DNA from: an uncultured Selenomonas sp.
GTDB lineage: Bacteria; Bacillota; Negativicutes; Selenomonadales; Selenomonadaceae
Direction of reading: 5' to 3'
Assembly (NCBI GenBank): GCA_905372355.1
Contig: CAJPOT010000004.1
Coordinates: forward strand, 1 to 64,000
DNA: 64,000 nt
The position numbers and the translations under genes were made by a program. The notes under the pieces were generated by a model, which was not told the DNA's origin, did not search any database, and worked only from the letters and a program-made list of their open reading frames with translations. Below are positions 8,553 to 16,796 of the stretch, piece by piece (positions within the stretch are counted from its first letter, which is position 1; the number at the start of each line of letters is the position of its first letter).

Positions 8553-9707
8553 ATGCAGTACCTTTTTGTAATCGCGATCATCATCGCACTCATCCTAAGT
8601 GCAGGAATGTGGGTCGCAGCTCCATATTATTATTTTTTCCACTTCTTACACATTCCTATTTCCGTTGAATACGCATTCGTCCTCGGCATTGTTCTTGCCA
8701 TCGTACCTGCGCATATGGCAAAAGAGAGAGGAGAAAGCTTTAAGAAATGGTATATTCTAGGATTGCTTTTTTCCATCTTACCTTGTATTTATCTCTACTA
8801 TTATAAGACACCGAAATGGCAAAAATCGCAAGACAAATCCGCTGATATTGTTGCCGTTACCAATGGAGGAAATCCTAATTCTCTTAGCAGTCTGCAACAC
8901 TCTTTAGAAAACATGATTGGTCTTAAGAGCGTCAAAAAGGATCTAACTTCCGTAATCAATGCCCAAAAAATTGACCAAATGCGAAGACAGCGAAATCTAA
9001 AAGTAAACAATCAACGATCTTTGCACATGGTCTTCACGGGAAATCCAGGGACAGGAAAGACGACCGTCGCCCGTTTACTCGCTCAAATCTATCGCGAACT
9101 TGGTGTATCACGCACAGGAAAGTTTGTGGAAACAGATCGCTCAAAGCTCGTCGGTCAATACATAGGACATACTGCAAAAATCGTTCAAGATACCGTACAG
9201 GATGCTTTAGGCGGCGTATTGTTCATCGATGAGGCCTACACATTGATTCCTGAAGATAGTTCGCGCGATTTCGGACCAGAAGCCATCGATACATTACTGA
9301 AGGAAATGGAAGATCATCGAGATGACTTGATTGTAATTGTTGCAGGTTACACAAAAGAGATGGAGCGATTTATCCATGCAAATCCAGGCTTAAAATCGAG
9401 ATTCAACAAGTTCATCGAATTTCCCGACTATACTGGTGATGAAATGTATGAGATTTTTCAATTGTTCTGCAAGCAGCAGCAATGTTGCCTTGCAGACGAT
9501 ACTGAACCCTATCTGCGTGACTTCTTTCAACGTCTTTATCAAAATCGAGGAGATAACTTCTCTAACGGGCGCATGGTACGCAATCTTTTTGAGAAGGCTG
9601 AACGTGCTATGTCAGATCGTCTCGCACAAAACGTCAACCTCTCTTATATGACGAATGAAGAGCTCCAAACCATCCTTTTAGAAGATATCAAAGCGGCCTT
9701 CGAATAA
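8553..9707 (+). CDS. membrane-anchored AAA+ ATPase, SpoVK/CbbX-like
   Basis: A 384-residue protein with two or three hydrophobic N-terminal segments (about residues 3-25, 38-53 and 66-85) and a cytoplasmic AAA+ domain from about 115. Walker A is GNPGTGKTT, Walker B is VLFIDEAYTL, and an arginine finger region follows (NPGLKSRF). The domain is of the CbbX/SpoVK type, a family of remodelling ATPases. A good GGAGG precedes the ATG. By eye the gene is richer in A and T than its neighbours, suggesting acquisition. It follows putP by 42 bp and ends at a strong terminator. The substrate is unknown. Confidence 0.8.
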   Translation: MQYLFVIAIIIALILSAGMWVAAPYYYFFHFLHIPISVEYAFVLGIVLAIVPAHMAKERGESFKKWYILGLLFSILPCIYLYYYKTPKWQKSQDKSADIVAVTNGGNPNSLSSLQHSLENMIGLKSVKKDLTSVINAQKIDQMRRQRNLKVNNQRSLHMVFTGNPGTGKTTVARLLAQIYRELGVSRTGKFVETDRSKLVGQYIGHTAKIVQDTVQDALGGVLFIDEAYTLIPEDSSRDFGPEAIDTLLKEMEDHRDDLIVIVAGYTKEMERFIHANPGLKSRFNKFIEFPDYTGDEMYEIFQLFCKQQQCCLADDTEPYLRDFFQRLYQNRGDNFSNGRMVRNLFEKAERAMSDRLAQNVNLSYMTNEELQTILLEDIKAAFE

Positions 9708-9730
9708 GGATGACTCAAAGCAATTATTCA

Positions 9731-9782
9731 ATCAAAGAACAAACGACATGTCTTAGGAACGACATGTCGTTTATTCTTTGAT
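9731..9782. terminator. bidirectional terminator between convergent genes
   Basis: A 22-bp inverted repeat with a single mismatch and an 8-nt loop, flanked by T-rich sequence on both sides. It separates the plus-strand AAA gene from the minus-strand coiled-coil gene. Confidence 0.85.
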
Positions 9783-9789
9783 TGACATT

Positions 9790-10797
9790 TCAATGTTTCG
9801 CCGCATAGCGAGCCATGGCGATGCGGACGGCTACGCGGGCAGCAGGCGATGCAGTCGGGGCAGCGGTGCCGGCAATCTTGCCCTTGTCTTTTCCATCAGC
9901 ATCATCGGTGTCGGCATCTTCCTTCTGCTTCTTTTCAGGCGGCAGAGGCAGAAGACCTTCTTTCATTTTCGCGATTTCCTCGAGCTTTTTCTGCTCTTCC
10001 TTCATCTTCTCGGTGGCCTCATCCGAGTCTTCCTGACGACCGCATTCGGCAAGCTTCAGAAGCGTCCACTCCAGATCTTCCGCCAAAGCCTGTGTGTCCT
10101 CAAGCCATATATTGAGTTTGGAAAAGCTGGCATCGAGTTCATCAAAGTCTCTCTGTTCTCTGCCCCGCAGCCCTAGAGGATCCTCTATACGCCGGCCTGC
10201 CATCCGCGCCTCCTCTCTTTTATTTATCTTCTCAATCATCTTTTCCACTTCTTCGTGGCTGGCTTCAAACCAATTGAAATCCTCGTCCTCATCCTTCGGC
10301 AAAGGCGCACACAGGCGGTCTTCCTCGACTTCTGCACGCGCTTCAGACACCTTCTTCTCCAACTTTGTTTTAAGGTCATAAATCATGGAGATCTTGTCGT
10401 CGTACGAGGTCGCGACGATGTGTGACAAGAGCTTTTCCTTCTCCTCCTTGAGCACCTTTCTTTCATCGTCGGTCAAAGTATCATCCTTGAGCAGTTCTTT
10501 GATGGCAACGATGCGCTCCTTCTCCGCCTTGACGACATCTCTCGTGTCCTCCACGCTTTCGATTCTGCCGCGTGCTGACATGTCGTCCCGCTCCTCGGCA
10601 TCGCGCAGAATCTCCTTCGCATCCTTTTCCCCAAGCTGCAGAAGTCGCGCCTTCCTGCTGATCAGCACCTCAGCCGCGCTGCCGAGATGCGTCTTCTCCT
10701 TCTCCTTGCCCTTCAATGCCATGGCAGAGGATGGCGCAGATACAAAAGAAGCGCTCGCCTCGCGCCCGCGCACGACAGTTCCGATTCTCATGCCCAT
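9790..10797 (-). CDS. hypothetical charged coiled-coil protein
   Basis: A 335-residue protein I do not recognise. It is very rich in Glu, Lys, Asp and Arg with long predicted helices and coiled-coil stretches (about 85-170 and 255-290), and has no signal peptide or membrane segment. The C-terminus switches to an Ala/Pro-rich linker and a basic-hydrophobic tail ending AARYAAKH-like. Start is ambiguous between ATG at 10797 and ATG at 10791; the sequence AGGGATGAGG could serve either. It stands alone between two converging or diverging genes. A scaffold or secretion-associated role would only be a guess. Confidence 0.6.
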   Translation of the reverse strand: MGMRIGTVVRGREASASFVSAPSSAMALKGKEKEKTHLGSAAEVLISRKARLLQLGEKDAKEILRDAEERDDMSARGRIESVEDTRDVVKAEKERIVAIKELLKDDTLTDDERKVLKEEKEKLLSHIVATSYDDKISMIYDLKTKLEKKVSEARAEVEEDRLCAPLPKDEDEDFNWFEASHEEVEKMIEKINKREEARMAGRRIEDPLGLRGREQRDFDELDASFSKLNIWLEDTQALAEDLEWTLLKLAECGRQEDSDEATEKMKEEQKKLEEIAKMKEGLLPLPPEKKQKEDADTDDADGKDKGKIAGTAAPTASPAARVAVRIAMARYAAKH

Positions 10798-10927
10798 TTC
10801 CTCATCCCTTCCCTGTGCTGAGAAAACAATCTTCCGCTGTTCTTCTTTATTTCATCGAAAATTTCTTGTTGTTTCTTAAGCTGCAAACATGATACGATAG
10901 ATGTACAGAAAGGAAGGAGCGAATCCT

Positions 10928-11200
10928 ATGGCACAGGCAGTTGTAAATTTTTCTATGGATGCAGTCTTGAAAGAGCAGATGGAGCAAACATGCCATGCGA
11001 TGGGTCTGACAATGGCATCCGCCTTCACGATGTTTGCTGCAAAAGTCACGCGAGAGCAGCGCATTCCTTTTGAAGTATCCGCCGACCCCTTTTACAGCGA
11101 AGCTAATATGGAGCGGCTGCGAAAATCCATCGCCCAAATGGAAGCAACCGGCGGTACAAATGACCATCTTACAGCAAACAAAAGGGGCTGTCGCACTTAG
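10928..11200 (+). CDS. RelB/DinJ-family antitoxin without visible toxin
   Basis: A 90-residue protein with the DinJ/RelB pattern: a ribbon-helix-helix N-terminus (AVVNFSMDAVLKEQME), the G-L-T-M-A-SAFTMF helix and a C-terminal toxin-wrapping segment with EQRIPFEV. Such antitoxins neutralise an mRNA endonuclease (RelE/YafQ) and repress their own promoter. The chosen ATG has GGAAGGAG 8 bp upstream; an earlier frame start at 10901 does not. No toxin gene lies on either side: upstream is an unrelated minus-strand gene, and downstream a terminator begins inside its last codons. Confidence 0.8.
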   Translation: MAQAVVNFSMDAVLKEQMEQTCHAMGLTMASAFTMFAAKVTREQRIPFEVSADPFYSEANMERLRKSIAQMEATGGTNDHLTANKRGCRT

Positions 11201-11225
11201 ATCATGTGCGGCAGCCCCTTCTTTT
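11182..11225 (+). terminator. terminator overlapping the antitoxin stop
   Basis: Stem AAGGGGCTGTCGCAC / GTGCGGCAGCCCCTT, 9-nt loop, followed by CTTTTCC. The left arm lies in the last antitoxin codons, so nothing was ever cotranscribed downstream in the present arrangement. Confidence 0.8.
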
Positions 11226-11271
11226 CCATAGAGAAATATCTATCCTCGTCCCGAAATCATCAGGATTCTTC

Positions 11272-11853
11272 TCACAGAAGTTCTGTCATGCGCTTGAGCG
11301 GCTTCGACGTGTCGAGATGACCGGCCAGAGAGTCGACTTTCTTTCCTTCGAGGAGGATCTGCACGGACTTCACCTCGGGGAACTCGGTCAGGGTGTTGAC
11401 GATGGAGCCGACGAGCATTTCTTCGCCCGTCGAGCCTCCTGCAAAGTTCTTGACGAGGTCTTCGCTGAAATCGACGGTAGCAATGCCGTCCTTGACAGCG
11501 ACGCTCTTGAGCTTCGTCTTCTTGGGGATGATCGTGACGACGCCCTTCGCCTTCGTGCCCGAGAGCAGAGATTCCATCGCCGCCTTGTACTTGCCGTCCT
11601 GCGTCGTCTCGACCGTGCGCGTCTCGGCTACGAGCTTCATGCCGTTGTCGTCGGGATAGTAGACCTTGATACCGATCTTTTCCGCCTGCTTGGCCGCGCC
11701 GTTCTTCGTCCCCGCGTCCTTCTTGTCCGTCGCCGCCGGCTTGTCTGCCGCCGGCGTGTCCGCTCCCTTGGATTTGTCGTCTGCGCCGCAGCCCACAGCA
11801 AGGAGAAGCGTCAGAAGCATGAGGAGCGCGAGCATGGATTTCATGATTTTCAT
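11272..11853 (-). CDS. GerMN-domain lipoprotein
   Basis: A 193-residue secreted lipoprotein. The signal peptide MKIMKSMLALLMLLTLLLA ends at a lipobox VGC; a Lys/Ala/Thr-rich linker (about 25-55) precedes a GerMN domain (about 60-190) with VDFSEDLVKNF and the typical VGSIVNTL helix. GerMN domains occur in GerM and other cell-wall proteins of Firmicutes. It directly follows an AMIN-amidase, so a role in peptidoglycan turnover or division is plausible. I chose ATG at 11853; the frame extends 39 bp into the amidase gene, but that addition would spoil the signal peptide. Confidence 0.82.
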   Translation of the reverse strand: MKIMKSMLALLMLLTLLLAVGCGADDKSKGADTPAADKPAATDKKDAGTKNGAAKQAEKIGIKVYYPDDNGMKLVAETRTVETTQDGKYKAAMESLLSGTKAKGVVTIIPKKTKLKSVAVKDGIATVDFSEDLVKNFAGGSTGEEMLVGSIVNTLTEFPEVKSVQILLEGKKVDSLAGHLDTSKPLKRMTELL

Positions 11854-11878
11854 TCTAAAAAACCGCCTTTCTTTTCGC

Positions 11879-12943
11879 TTATCCGCCCACAAAGAAGCGG
11901 CTCAGCCCCTTTGCTATGGCAAATGCCATCTTGTTTTGAAATTCCTCCGAGGTCAAGAGAGCTTCTTCGCGTTCATTCGAGATGAAAGCAAGCTCGACAA
12001 GAGAGGCAGGTATGCTCGAATGCTTGAGCACGTAGAGGTTTGCCTCCTTCGCACCGCGATCCCGCAGGCCGCCTGCTGCAAGAAGCTCTTCCTGCAGGAT
12101 GGCGGCGAGCCTGCCGCCCTCGATCGAGCCATAGTACGAATACGTTTCCGTGCCGTTCGCCGTCGGGCTGGAAAAAGCGTTGCAGTGGATGCTCAAGAAC
12201 AGCTCCGCTCCCGGCGTGCGCTCGGCGACGTCGACACGCGCCTGCAGTTCCTGTCCGTTCGAAGCGTTCGGGCCGTAGACGTCGCGATCCGTCGTGCGCG
12301 TCATCACGACGTGCGCACCTGCACCTTCCAAGAGACGCTGCACCTTCTGCGCCACCTGGAGAGCCACATCCTTTTCACGCACGCCATTCGGGCCGACCGC
12401 GCCCGAATCGCTGCCGCCGTGCCCAGGATCAAGCACGATCGTATGCCCGGCGACGCCTTCGATGCCATCGGGTGCGACGAAGGCCGGCACAGGAGCAGCG
12501 ACGGGCGTCATCACGTCGATAACGAGGCGATCCGGCTTCTTCGCGCTGCGATCGGCAGGCAGCGTGTAAACGGCGTAATTCTGCTCCTCCACCTCCGAAG
12601 CGAAGGAAACCATGATCTCCACGCCGCGCCGTCCCTCCTCGCGCAGCGTCATGAAGCGTCCGAGTGCGCCGTCGAGCGTCGCATCCGTGCGCATGGCGCC
12701 GAGTTTCGCATCCTGCACGGCCACGATCAGATGCTTGGGCTTCGACGAATCTTTCTGAACCGTATAGGAAACATCCGCACGACTCATGCCGATCTCGATG
12801 CGCAGCACGCTGCGTCCATCCTCCTCGACCACCTGATACTGGAGGTCATTGAGCTCAAGCGCCCGCGCGGCGAAAGCCTCGGGGGCAAAGAGTATGAGCG
12901 CCATAAGGAAAAGGCTGACGGACAAAAAAAATCGTTTGAACAA
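11879..12943 (-). CDS. N-acetylmuramoyl-L-alanine amidase (AMIN + Amidase_3)
   Basis: A secreted zinc amidase that cleaves the stem peptide from peptidoglycan. A hydrophobic signal peptide ends near PEAFAA. An AMIN-like targeting domain follows (about 30-140), then Amidase_3 (about 165-350) with DPGHGGSDSGA, the Glu in VREKD, SIHCNA and the catalytic Glu in VELAFISN. I propose TTG at 12943, with AGGAG 8 bp upstream; the ATG at 12970 would add nine residues and has a weaker site. The GerMN lipoprotein gene follows after 25 bp. Confidence 0.88.
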   Translation of the reverse strand: MFKRFFLSVSLFLMALILFAPEAFAARALELNDLQYQVVEEDGRSVLRIEIGMSRADVSYTVQKDSSKPKHLIVAVQDAKLGAMRTDATLDGALGRFMTLREEGRRGVEIMVSFASEVEEQNYAVYTLPADRSAKKPDRLVIDVMTPVAAPVPAFVAPDGIEGVAGHTIVLDPGHGGSDSGAVGPNGVREKDVALQVAQKVQRLLEGAGAHVVMTRTTDRDVYGPNASNGQELQARVDVAERTPGAELFLSIHCNAFSSPTANGTETYSYYGSIEGGRLAAILQEELLAAGGLRDRGAKEANLYVLKHSSIPASLVELAFISNEREEALLTSEEFQNKMAFAIAKGLSRFFVGG

Positions 12944-13004
12944 AAAAACCACTCCTATCGTCAATCTCATAAGAGCGTCAAGCTCCGAATTTCCATCTCA
13001 CTTC

Positions 13005-13217
13005 TCAATCTCCCTTGAGGCTTCTTAAGAGCGACTCCGCTTCTTCACGCGCCTCTCTCGTACGCTCTTCGTCAAAGGAAATCTCCCAGCGGATGTAATC
13101 GCCCTCCGAAAGCCCTGCGGGCAGTTCATCCGCAGGAAAGACGACCTTCTTCTCTTCCTCTCCCACGAGGAGAACCGCCTTGTCCTCCTCGAAGCGATCG
13201 ATGACGGCAAATGCCAT
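13005..13217 (-). CDS. DUF3006 protein
   Basis: A 70-residue protein starting MAFAVIDRFEEDKAVLL, the usual opening of the small beta-rich DUF3006 family. Its start codon directly follows the stop of the MBL-fold lipoprotein gene, with AAGGAGG inside that gene, so the two are translationally coupled. The same pairing of DUF3006 with a ComEC-like hydrolase is common in Firmicutes. Function is unknown. Confidence 0.8.
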   Translation of the reverse strand: MAFAVIDRFEEDKAVLLVGEEEKKVVFPADELPAGLSEGDYIRWEISFDEERTREAREEAESLLRSLKGD

Positions 13218-14117
13218 TTACTTTTCCTCCTTCACGCTGTAGGTCTTGCCGTCCGAGGTTATGGCGATCGTGCCGCCTTGGTCGGTGCGATAGACCTTGA
13301 TGTTGAACTTCTTGTATCTTTCGAGGACTTCCTTGTGCGGATGCCCATAGTCGTTGCCCGCGCCGCAGGAGATCGCGACGACCTCGGGCGCCGTCGCCTT
13401 CAAAAATGCCGCCGTCGACGAAGTCTTGCTGCCGTGGTGCGGCGCCTTGAGGACGAGGCTCTTGAGATCGGCCGCGCTGTGACGCGAGAGTGTCGATTTC
13501 TCCGTTTCCTTTTCTGCATCGCCCGTGAAGAGCATCGTGAAGTCGCCGTATTCGAGCCTGCCAACGATCGAGTTGATATTGAGGTTCGGCTTGCCGTTTT
13601 TCTTGCCGCCCTCCTTCACCATCTCGGCCGTCGGACTCAGAACGTGAAACGAGACGCCGCCGCCGAAGTCGAGCACATCGCCGTCGACGAGCGCCTTGTA
13701 GGGAATGCTCTTCGATTTGATGGTCTTCAGGTAGTCGCGGTAGAACTTCGCCGTCGTCGGCTCGCCGTTGTCATAGACCGCCTTGACCTCGCAGTTCTTG
13801 AAGAGGACGGAAGCGCCGCCCAAATGGTCGGCATGAGGGTGCGTGATGATGAGCTTGTCGACCGTCTTGATATTTTCTTTCTTGAGCGCCGCTTCGAGCT
13901 TCGGATGCTCGTCGAGGTCGCCCGTATCGATGAATATGGTCTGATCCGCCGTTCGTATGAGGATGGCGTCTCCCTGCCCGACGTCGAGCACCTTGACGTT
14001 TAGAGCGCCGCCCTTCGCCTGCGCCGCTTCCTGCGCCGCGTTCGGTGCTCCCATGCAGCCCGTCAGCAACGTGCAGGCAAAAACGAGTGCGGCGAGCATG
14101 CCCAGCATTTTCTTCAT
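13218..14117 (-). CDS. ComEC-like metallo-beta-lactamase-fold lipoprotein
   Basis: A 299-residue exported hydrolase. The signal peptide ends in the lipobox LTGC; then an MBL fold with DVGQGDAIL, the metal motif THPHADHLGG, an Asp in FTGDAE, and APHHGS near the end. This is the architecture of the C-terminal nuclease-like domain of the competence protein ComEC, but without its membrane channel. Possible roles are extracellular nucleotide or phosphodiester hydrolysis. It is cotranscribed with DUF3006. Substrate is not known. Confidence 0.85.
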   Translation of the reverse strand: MKKMLGMLAALVFACTLLTGCMGAPNAAQEAAQAKGGALNVKVLDVGQGDAILIRTADQTIFIDTGDLDEHPKLEAALKKENIKTVDKLIITHPHADHLGGASVLFKNCEVKAVYDNGEPTTAKFYRDYLKTIKSKSIPYKALVDGDVLDFGGGVSFHVLSPTAEMVKEGGKKNGKPNLNINSIVGRLEYGDFTMLFTGDAEKETEKSTLSRHSAADLKSLVLKAPHHGSKTSSTAAFLKATAPEVVAISCGAGNDYGHPHKEVLERYKKFNIKVYRTDQGGTIAITSDGKTYSVKEEK

Positions 14118-14153
14118 AAGGTTTCTCCTATCGTTCGTCTAAGCTGTCACACT

Positions 14154-14945
14154 TCAATCGTCCTGCAAGATGCAGTGTTCGATTCCCCACGCTGCGCCGT
14201 CTTCCAGCACCGTGGGCACGACGGTCTCAGCATGTGGCAGCAGCCTCTCGTTGGCGTTCCCCATGACGAGGGCGTGCGCGACAGTCTGCATCATCTCGAT
14301 GTCGTTCTCGCCGTCGCCGAAAGCGTAGCTTTCTTCCACGGGAACGCCGATGTGCTCGAGTGCATGAAGGATGCCCGTGCCCTTCGATTCGTGCGCAGAA
14401 TACAGCTCGAAGTTCCTGCCGTGCGCCGCATCGACGAGCCCCGTGACGCCCGGAAGCTGCAGAAAGTCCGCAAAGGACGTGCGCTCTGCAGCATAAAACT
14501 CCATCTTGTAGGTCACGACATCGCGCCAGGAAAAGTCGCGGCGAAAGAAGTCAAGCGGCACATCGAAGCTCTTGAAGAAGGCTTCCAGCCCCTTGCATTC
14601 CGCGCCCATGTAGGTGAAGTCCACGCTCTCCTGGCAGAAGTCCAAGCCCTTTTCCTGAGCCAGGCGCACGATGCGGCAGACGAGCGAAGGAGGCAGAGGC
14701 TTCTGGAAGATGATTTCACCGCCGACCATGACGACGGCGCCGTTCATGAGCACGAAACCGTCGAAGCCGAGGTCAAGCAGCCCCTGCTCGATGAAGCTGT
14801 ACGGACGCCCCGTGGCAACGAAGGCATAGTGCCCCGCTTCCTGCAGACGGCGAATCGCCGTGCGCACCGCCTCGGCAGGCAGCGGCCTCTTGTGCGTGAC
14901 ATCGATGATCGTGCCGTCGAGGTCGAAGAAAACCGCCTTTCTCAT
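14154..14945 (-). CDS. Cof-type HAD phosphatase
   Basis: A 263-residue haloacid-dehalogenase phosphatase of the Cof (type IIB cap) class, usually acting on sugar phosphates, nucleotides or FMN. All four HAD motifs are seen: DLDGT with the nucleophile Asp (8-12), ATGRP, the Lys in ESKGTG, and GDGENDIEM. Its ATG overlaps the stop of the small membrane protein upstream (ATGA), which indicates cotranslation. Substrate cannot be read from the sequence. Confidence 0.85.
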   Translation of the reverse strand: MRKAVFFDLDGTIIDVTHKRPLPAEAVRTAIRRLQEAGHYAFVATGRPYSFIEQGLLDLGFDGFVLMNGAVVMVGGEIIFQKPLPPSLVCRIVRLAQEKGLDFCQESVDFTYMGAECKGLEAFFKSFDVPLDFFRRDFSWRDVVTYKMEFYAAERTSFADFLQLPGVTGLVDAAHGRNFELYSAHESKGTGILHALEHIGVPVEESYAFGDGENDIEMMQTVAHALVMGNANERLLPHAETVVPTVLEDGAAWGIEHCILQDD

Positions 14946-15148
14946 TTCTCTTCGCCGACCTCACTCTTCTTCTCATGCGGCAGATCGAAGACGACGCGCA
15001 TGATGAGGAACACGATCCACAGCGCCATCGAAACGAGATAGGCGATGTCGATGGTCTGCAAATTGTCATAGTCAAGCGTGGCCATGAGCCAAACGGCCAC
15101 GACGAGGATGAACCAATCGAGCTTGCGTATTCTTCTCAGTTTTTCCAT
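14942..15148 (-). CDS. small membrane protein
   Basis: A 68-residue protein with a basic N-terminus (MEKLRRIRKLDW), two hydrophobic helices (about 12-25 and 36-52) and a charged tail ending in SEVGEEK. I recognise no family. ATG at 15148 with AGGTGA upstream is the likely start; the open frame continues 54 bp further without a better site. It overlaps the HAD phosphatase gene by 4 bp. Confidence 0.6.
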   Translation of the reverse strand: MEKLRRIRKLDWFILVVAVWLMATLDYDNLQTIDIAYLVSMALWIVFLIMRVVFDLPHEKKSEVGEEK

Positions 15149-15263
15149 GCATTTCACCTTTCTCCTTGCTTTTCCTGTACGCTTTTGCATCGGAAAGCTC
15201 ACGCGAATCCACCGTCAAGAGCCGCTTGCCGCCCAATTTCCGAGCGCCCTCCCCCTGCATGTG

Positions 15264-15305
15264 AAAAAGCCGCTCCCATGCCAAGCGCCTTGGCTGAAAG
15301 CGGCT
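15264..15305 (-). terminator. terminator of sigH
   Basis: Outer stem AGCCGCT / AGCGGCT with an inner hairpin GCC..GGC, followed on the minus strand by TTTTTC (15264-15268). It begins 8 bp after the sigH stop. Confidence 0.75.
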
Positions 15306-15312
15306 GCCCTCT

Positions 15313-16059
15313 CTATTTCCGCTGCATCTGGGCATCAAGGGCGTCGTGCATACGATGATTGATCGTGCTCAAACCTCGGTAGACCGTCGTGATGTCAACC
15401 TCGTCCCCGCGGTTTTCCATGTAGCGCTCCAGCTTGCGCTTCACGCGCTGCAGAGCATTGTCGATGGACTTGACATGGCGGTCGAGATCGACGGCGATCT
15501 CCTGATACGACTTGCCGTCGAGGTAGCTCATGAGCACGCGCCATTCGAGATCGCTCAGGATCTCTTCCATCTTTTCCTCGATATCGACGAACTCTTCCTG
15601 ACTGATGACGAGCTCCTCGGGATTTGAAACGCGTGCTCCCGGCAGAATATCGAGGAGTGTGCGGTCAGAATCCTCATCGTAAATCGGCTTGTTGAGCGAT
15701 ATGTATGAATTCAGCGGGATGTGCTTCTGGCGCGTCGCCGTCTTGATCGCCGTGATGATCTGGCGCGTCACGCAGAGCTCAGCAAACGCGCGAAAGGACG
15801 AAAGGCGGTCGTTGCGGAAATCGCGAATCGCCTTGTAAAGGCCGATCATGCCTTCCTGCACGATGTCCTCGCGGTCAGCGCCGATGAGGAAGTAGGAGCG
15901 CGCCTTCGCGCGAACGAAGTTGCGATACTTGTTGATCAAGTAATCCAGAGCGATGTTGCTGCAATTTTCCTTGATCCTGGAAATGACTTCCTCATCCGTC
16001 AGGCCGTCAAATCCTTCAAACCGTGTATCATTGCCGCTGTCTCTCATTTCCGCTTCCAT
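15313..16059 (-). CDS. sigH: RNA polymerase sigma factor SigH family
   Basis: A sigma-70 family factor very close to Bacillus SigH (Spo0H), the regulator of stationary-phase, competence and early sporulation genes. Region 2 is nearly textbook: LDYLINKYRNFVRAKARS, GADREDIVQEGMIGLYKAIRDF, then ITAIKTATRQKHIPLNSYISL; region 4 reads DGKSYQEIAVDLDRHVKSIDNALQ. It has about 30 residues beyond the usual C-terminus. Starts at 16089 (GTG, no Shine-Dalgarno), 16059 (ATG, weak GGGG) and 16047 (ATG) are all possible. It sits beside rae1 and rlmB as in Bacillus, but after its own promoter. No sporulation gene is visible here. Confidence 0.92.
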   Translation of the reverse strand: MEAEMRDSGNDTRFEGFDGLTDEEVISRIKENCSNIALDYLINKYRNFVRAKARSYFLIGADREDIVQEGMIGLYKAIRDFRNDRLSSFRAFAELCVTRQIITAIKTATRQKHIPLNSYISLNKPIYDEDSDRTLLDILPGARVSNPEELVISQEEFVDIEEKMEEILSDLEWRVLMSYLDGKSYQEIAVDLDRHVKSIDNALQRVKRKLERYMENRGDEVDITTVYRGLSTINHRMHDALDAQMQRK

Positions 16060-16153
16060 AGCATCGACCCCATTCGTGTTGTTTTCCACTTCTGAAGAAA
16101 ACGATGTCCCCCAGAGGGGCTGCCGATCCTTCGGCTTCCCCTCGACTGCTTTG

Positions 16154-16183
16154 ATTATACTCCACAGATGCCCGAAACGTCAA
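16154..16183 (-). promoter_or_regulatory. sigH promoter
   Basis: On the minus strand TTGACG (16178-16183), 18 bp, perfect TATAAT (16154-16159). It is of the housekeeping sigma type and lies about 80-100 bp upstream of the sigH start. Confidence 0.75.
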
Positions 16184-16261
16184 GCGCGGCGCGGCTTTTT
16201 CCACCTTTAGCGCGTTTTGCTGCGCATATTTCTCATTTGTCCGTGCCTTTTCCCGTACATT

Positions 16262-16792
16262 TCAGCGGCTTCGCTTTCGCAGAGCGTCGAGCTTCGCCGC
16301 CGTGCGGCTATCGATGCGCGAGCCGACTTCGTTGCGCGAAAGGGGCAGCGTCACTTCGCCCAAGTACTCGTCGGCAATCTTTTTCTTCGTCTTCTTCACG
16401 CGCCGCCAAAGCTCCGCCGATGAGATGCGATAGGCGCCCGCGCCAAGGATCGCCGACTGCTCGGCGCCGTCGGAGGTCACGACGTGCACCTCGCGCGAGG
16501 TGCGCACGGATTCATAGGCAAGGCGCTCGATGCAGCTGTCCGCCGTCACGCCTTCGCCCGTGTAGATGACCTCGAAGTGCGGCGCGACCTGTTCTCTGTG
16601 CTCTTCGCCGCTTGCAAAGAGAGCATCAAAGACGACGGTCATATCGTATTTTTCGTAAGCGCCGTATTCCATGAGCAGGTGAAGCAAGCGGTCACGCGCT
16701 TCTGCAAGGTCGCCCGCGCAGGAGGCCAGCTCGGGCAGCGCATGGATGACGTTGTAGCCGTCGATGATGAAGTGTTCACGCTTCTTCGCCAT
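16262..16792 (-). CDS. rae1: Rae1/YacP ribosome-associated endoribonuclease
   Basis: A 176-residue NYN-domain protein. It opens with the acidic-site strand FIIDGYNVIHALPEL and has VVFDA and VVTSDGAEQ, the PIN-like core Asp residues. Bacillus YacP (Rae1) is a ribosome-dependent mRNA endonuclease acting in the A site. The ATG at 16792 is just downstream of the rlmB stop, with AAGGGCG / AAGG upstream; the frame continues back into rlmB without meaning. Gene order rlmB-rae1-sigH matches Bacillus. Confidence 0.85.
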   Translation of the reverse strand: MAKKREHFIIDGYNVIHALPELASCAGDLAEARDRLLHLLMEYGAYEKYDMTVVFDALFASGEEHREQVAPHFEVIYTGEGVTADSCIERLAYESVRTSREVHVVTSDGAEQSAILGAGAYRISSAELWRRVKKTKKKIADEYLGEVTLPLSRNEVGSRIDSRTAAKLDALRKRSR

Positions 16793-16796
16793 CGCC

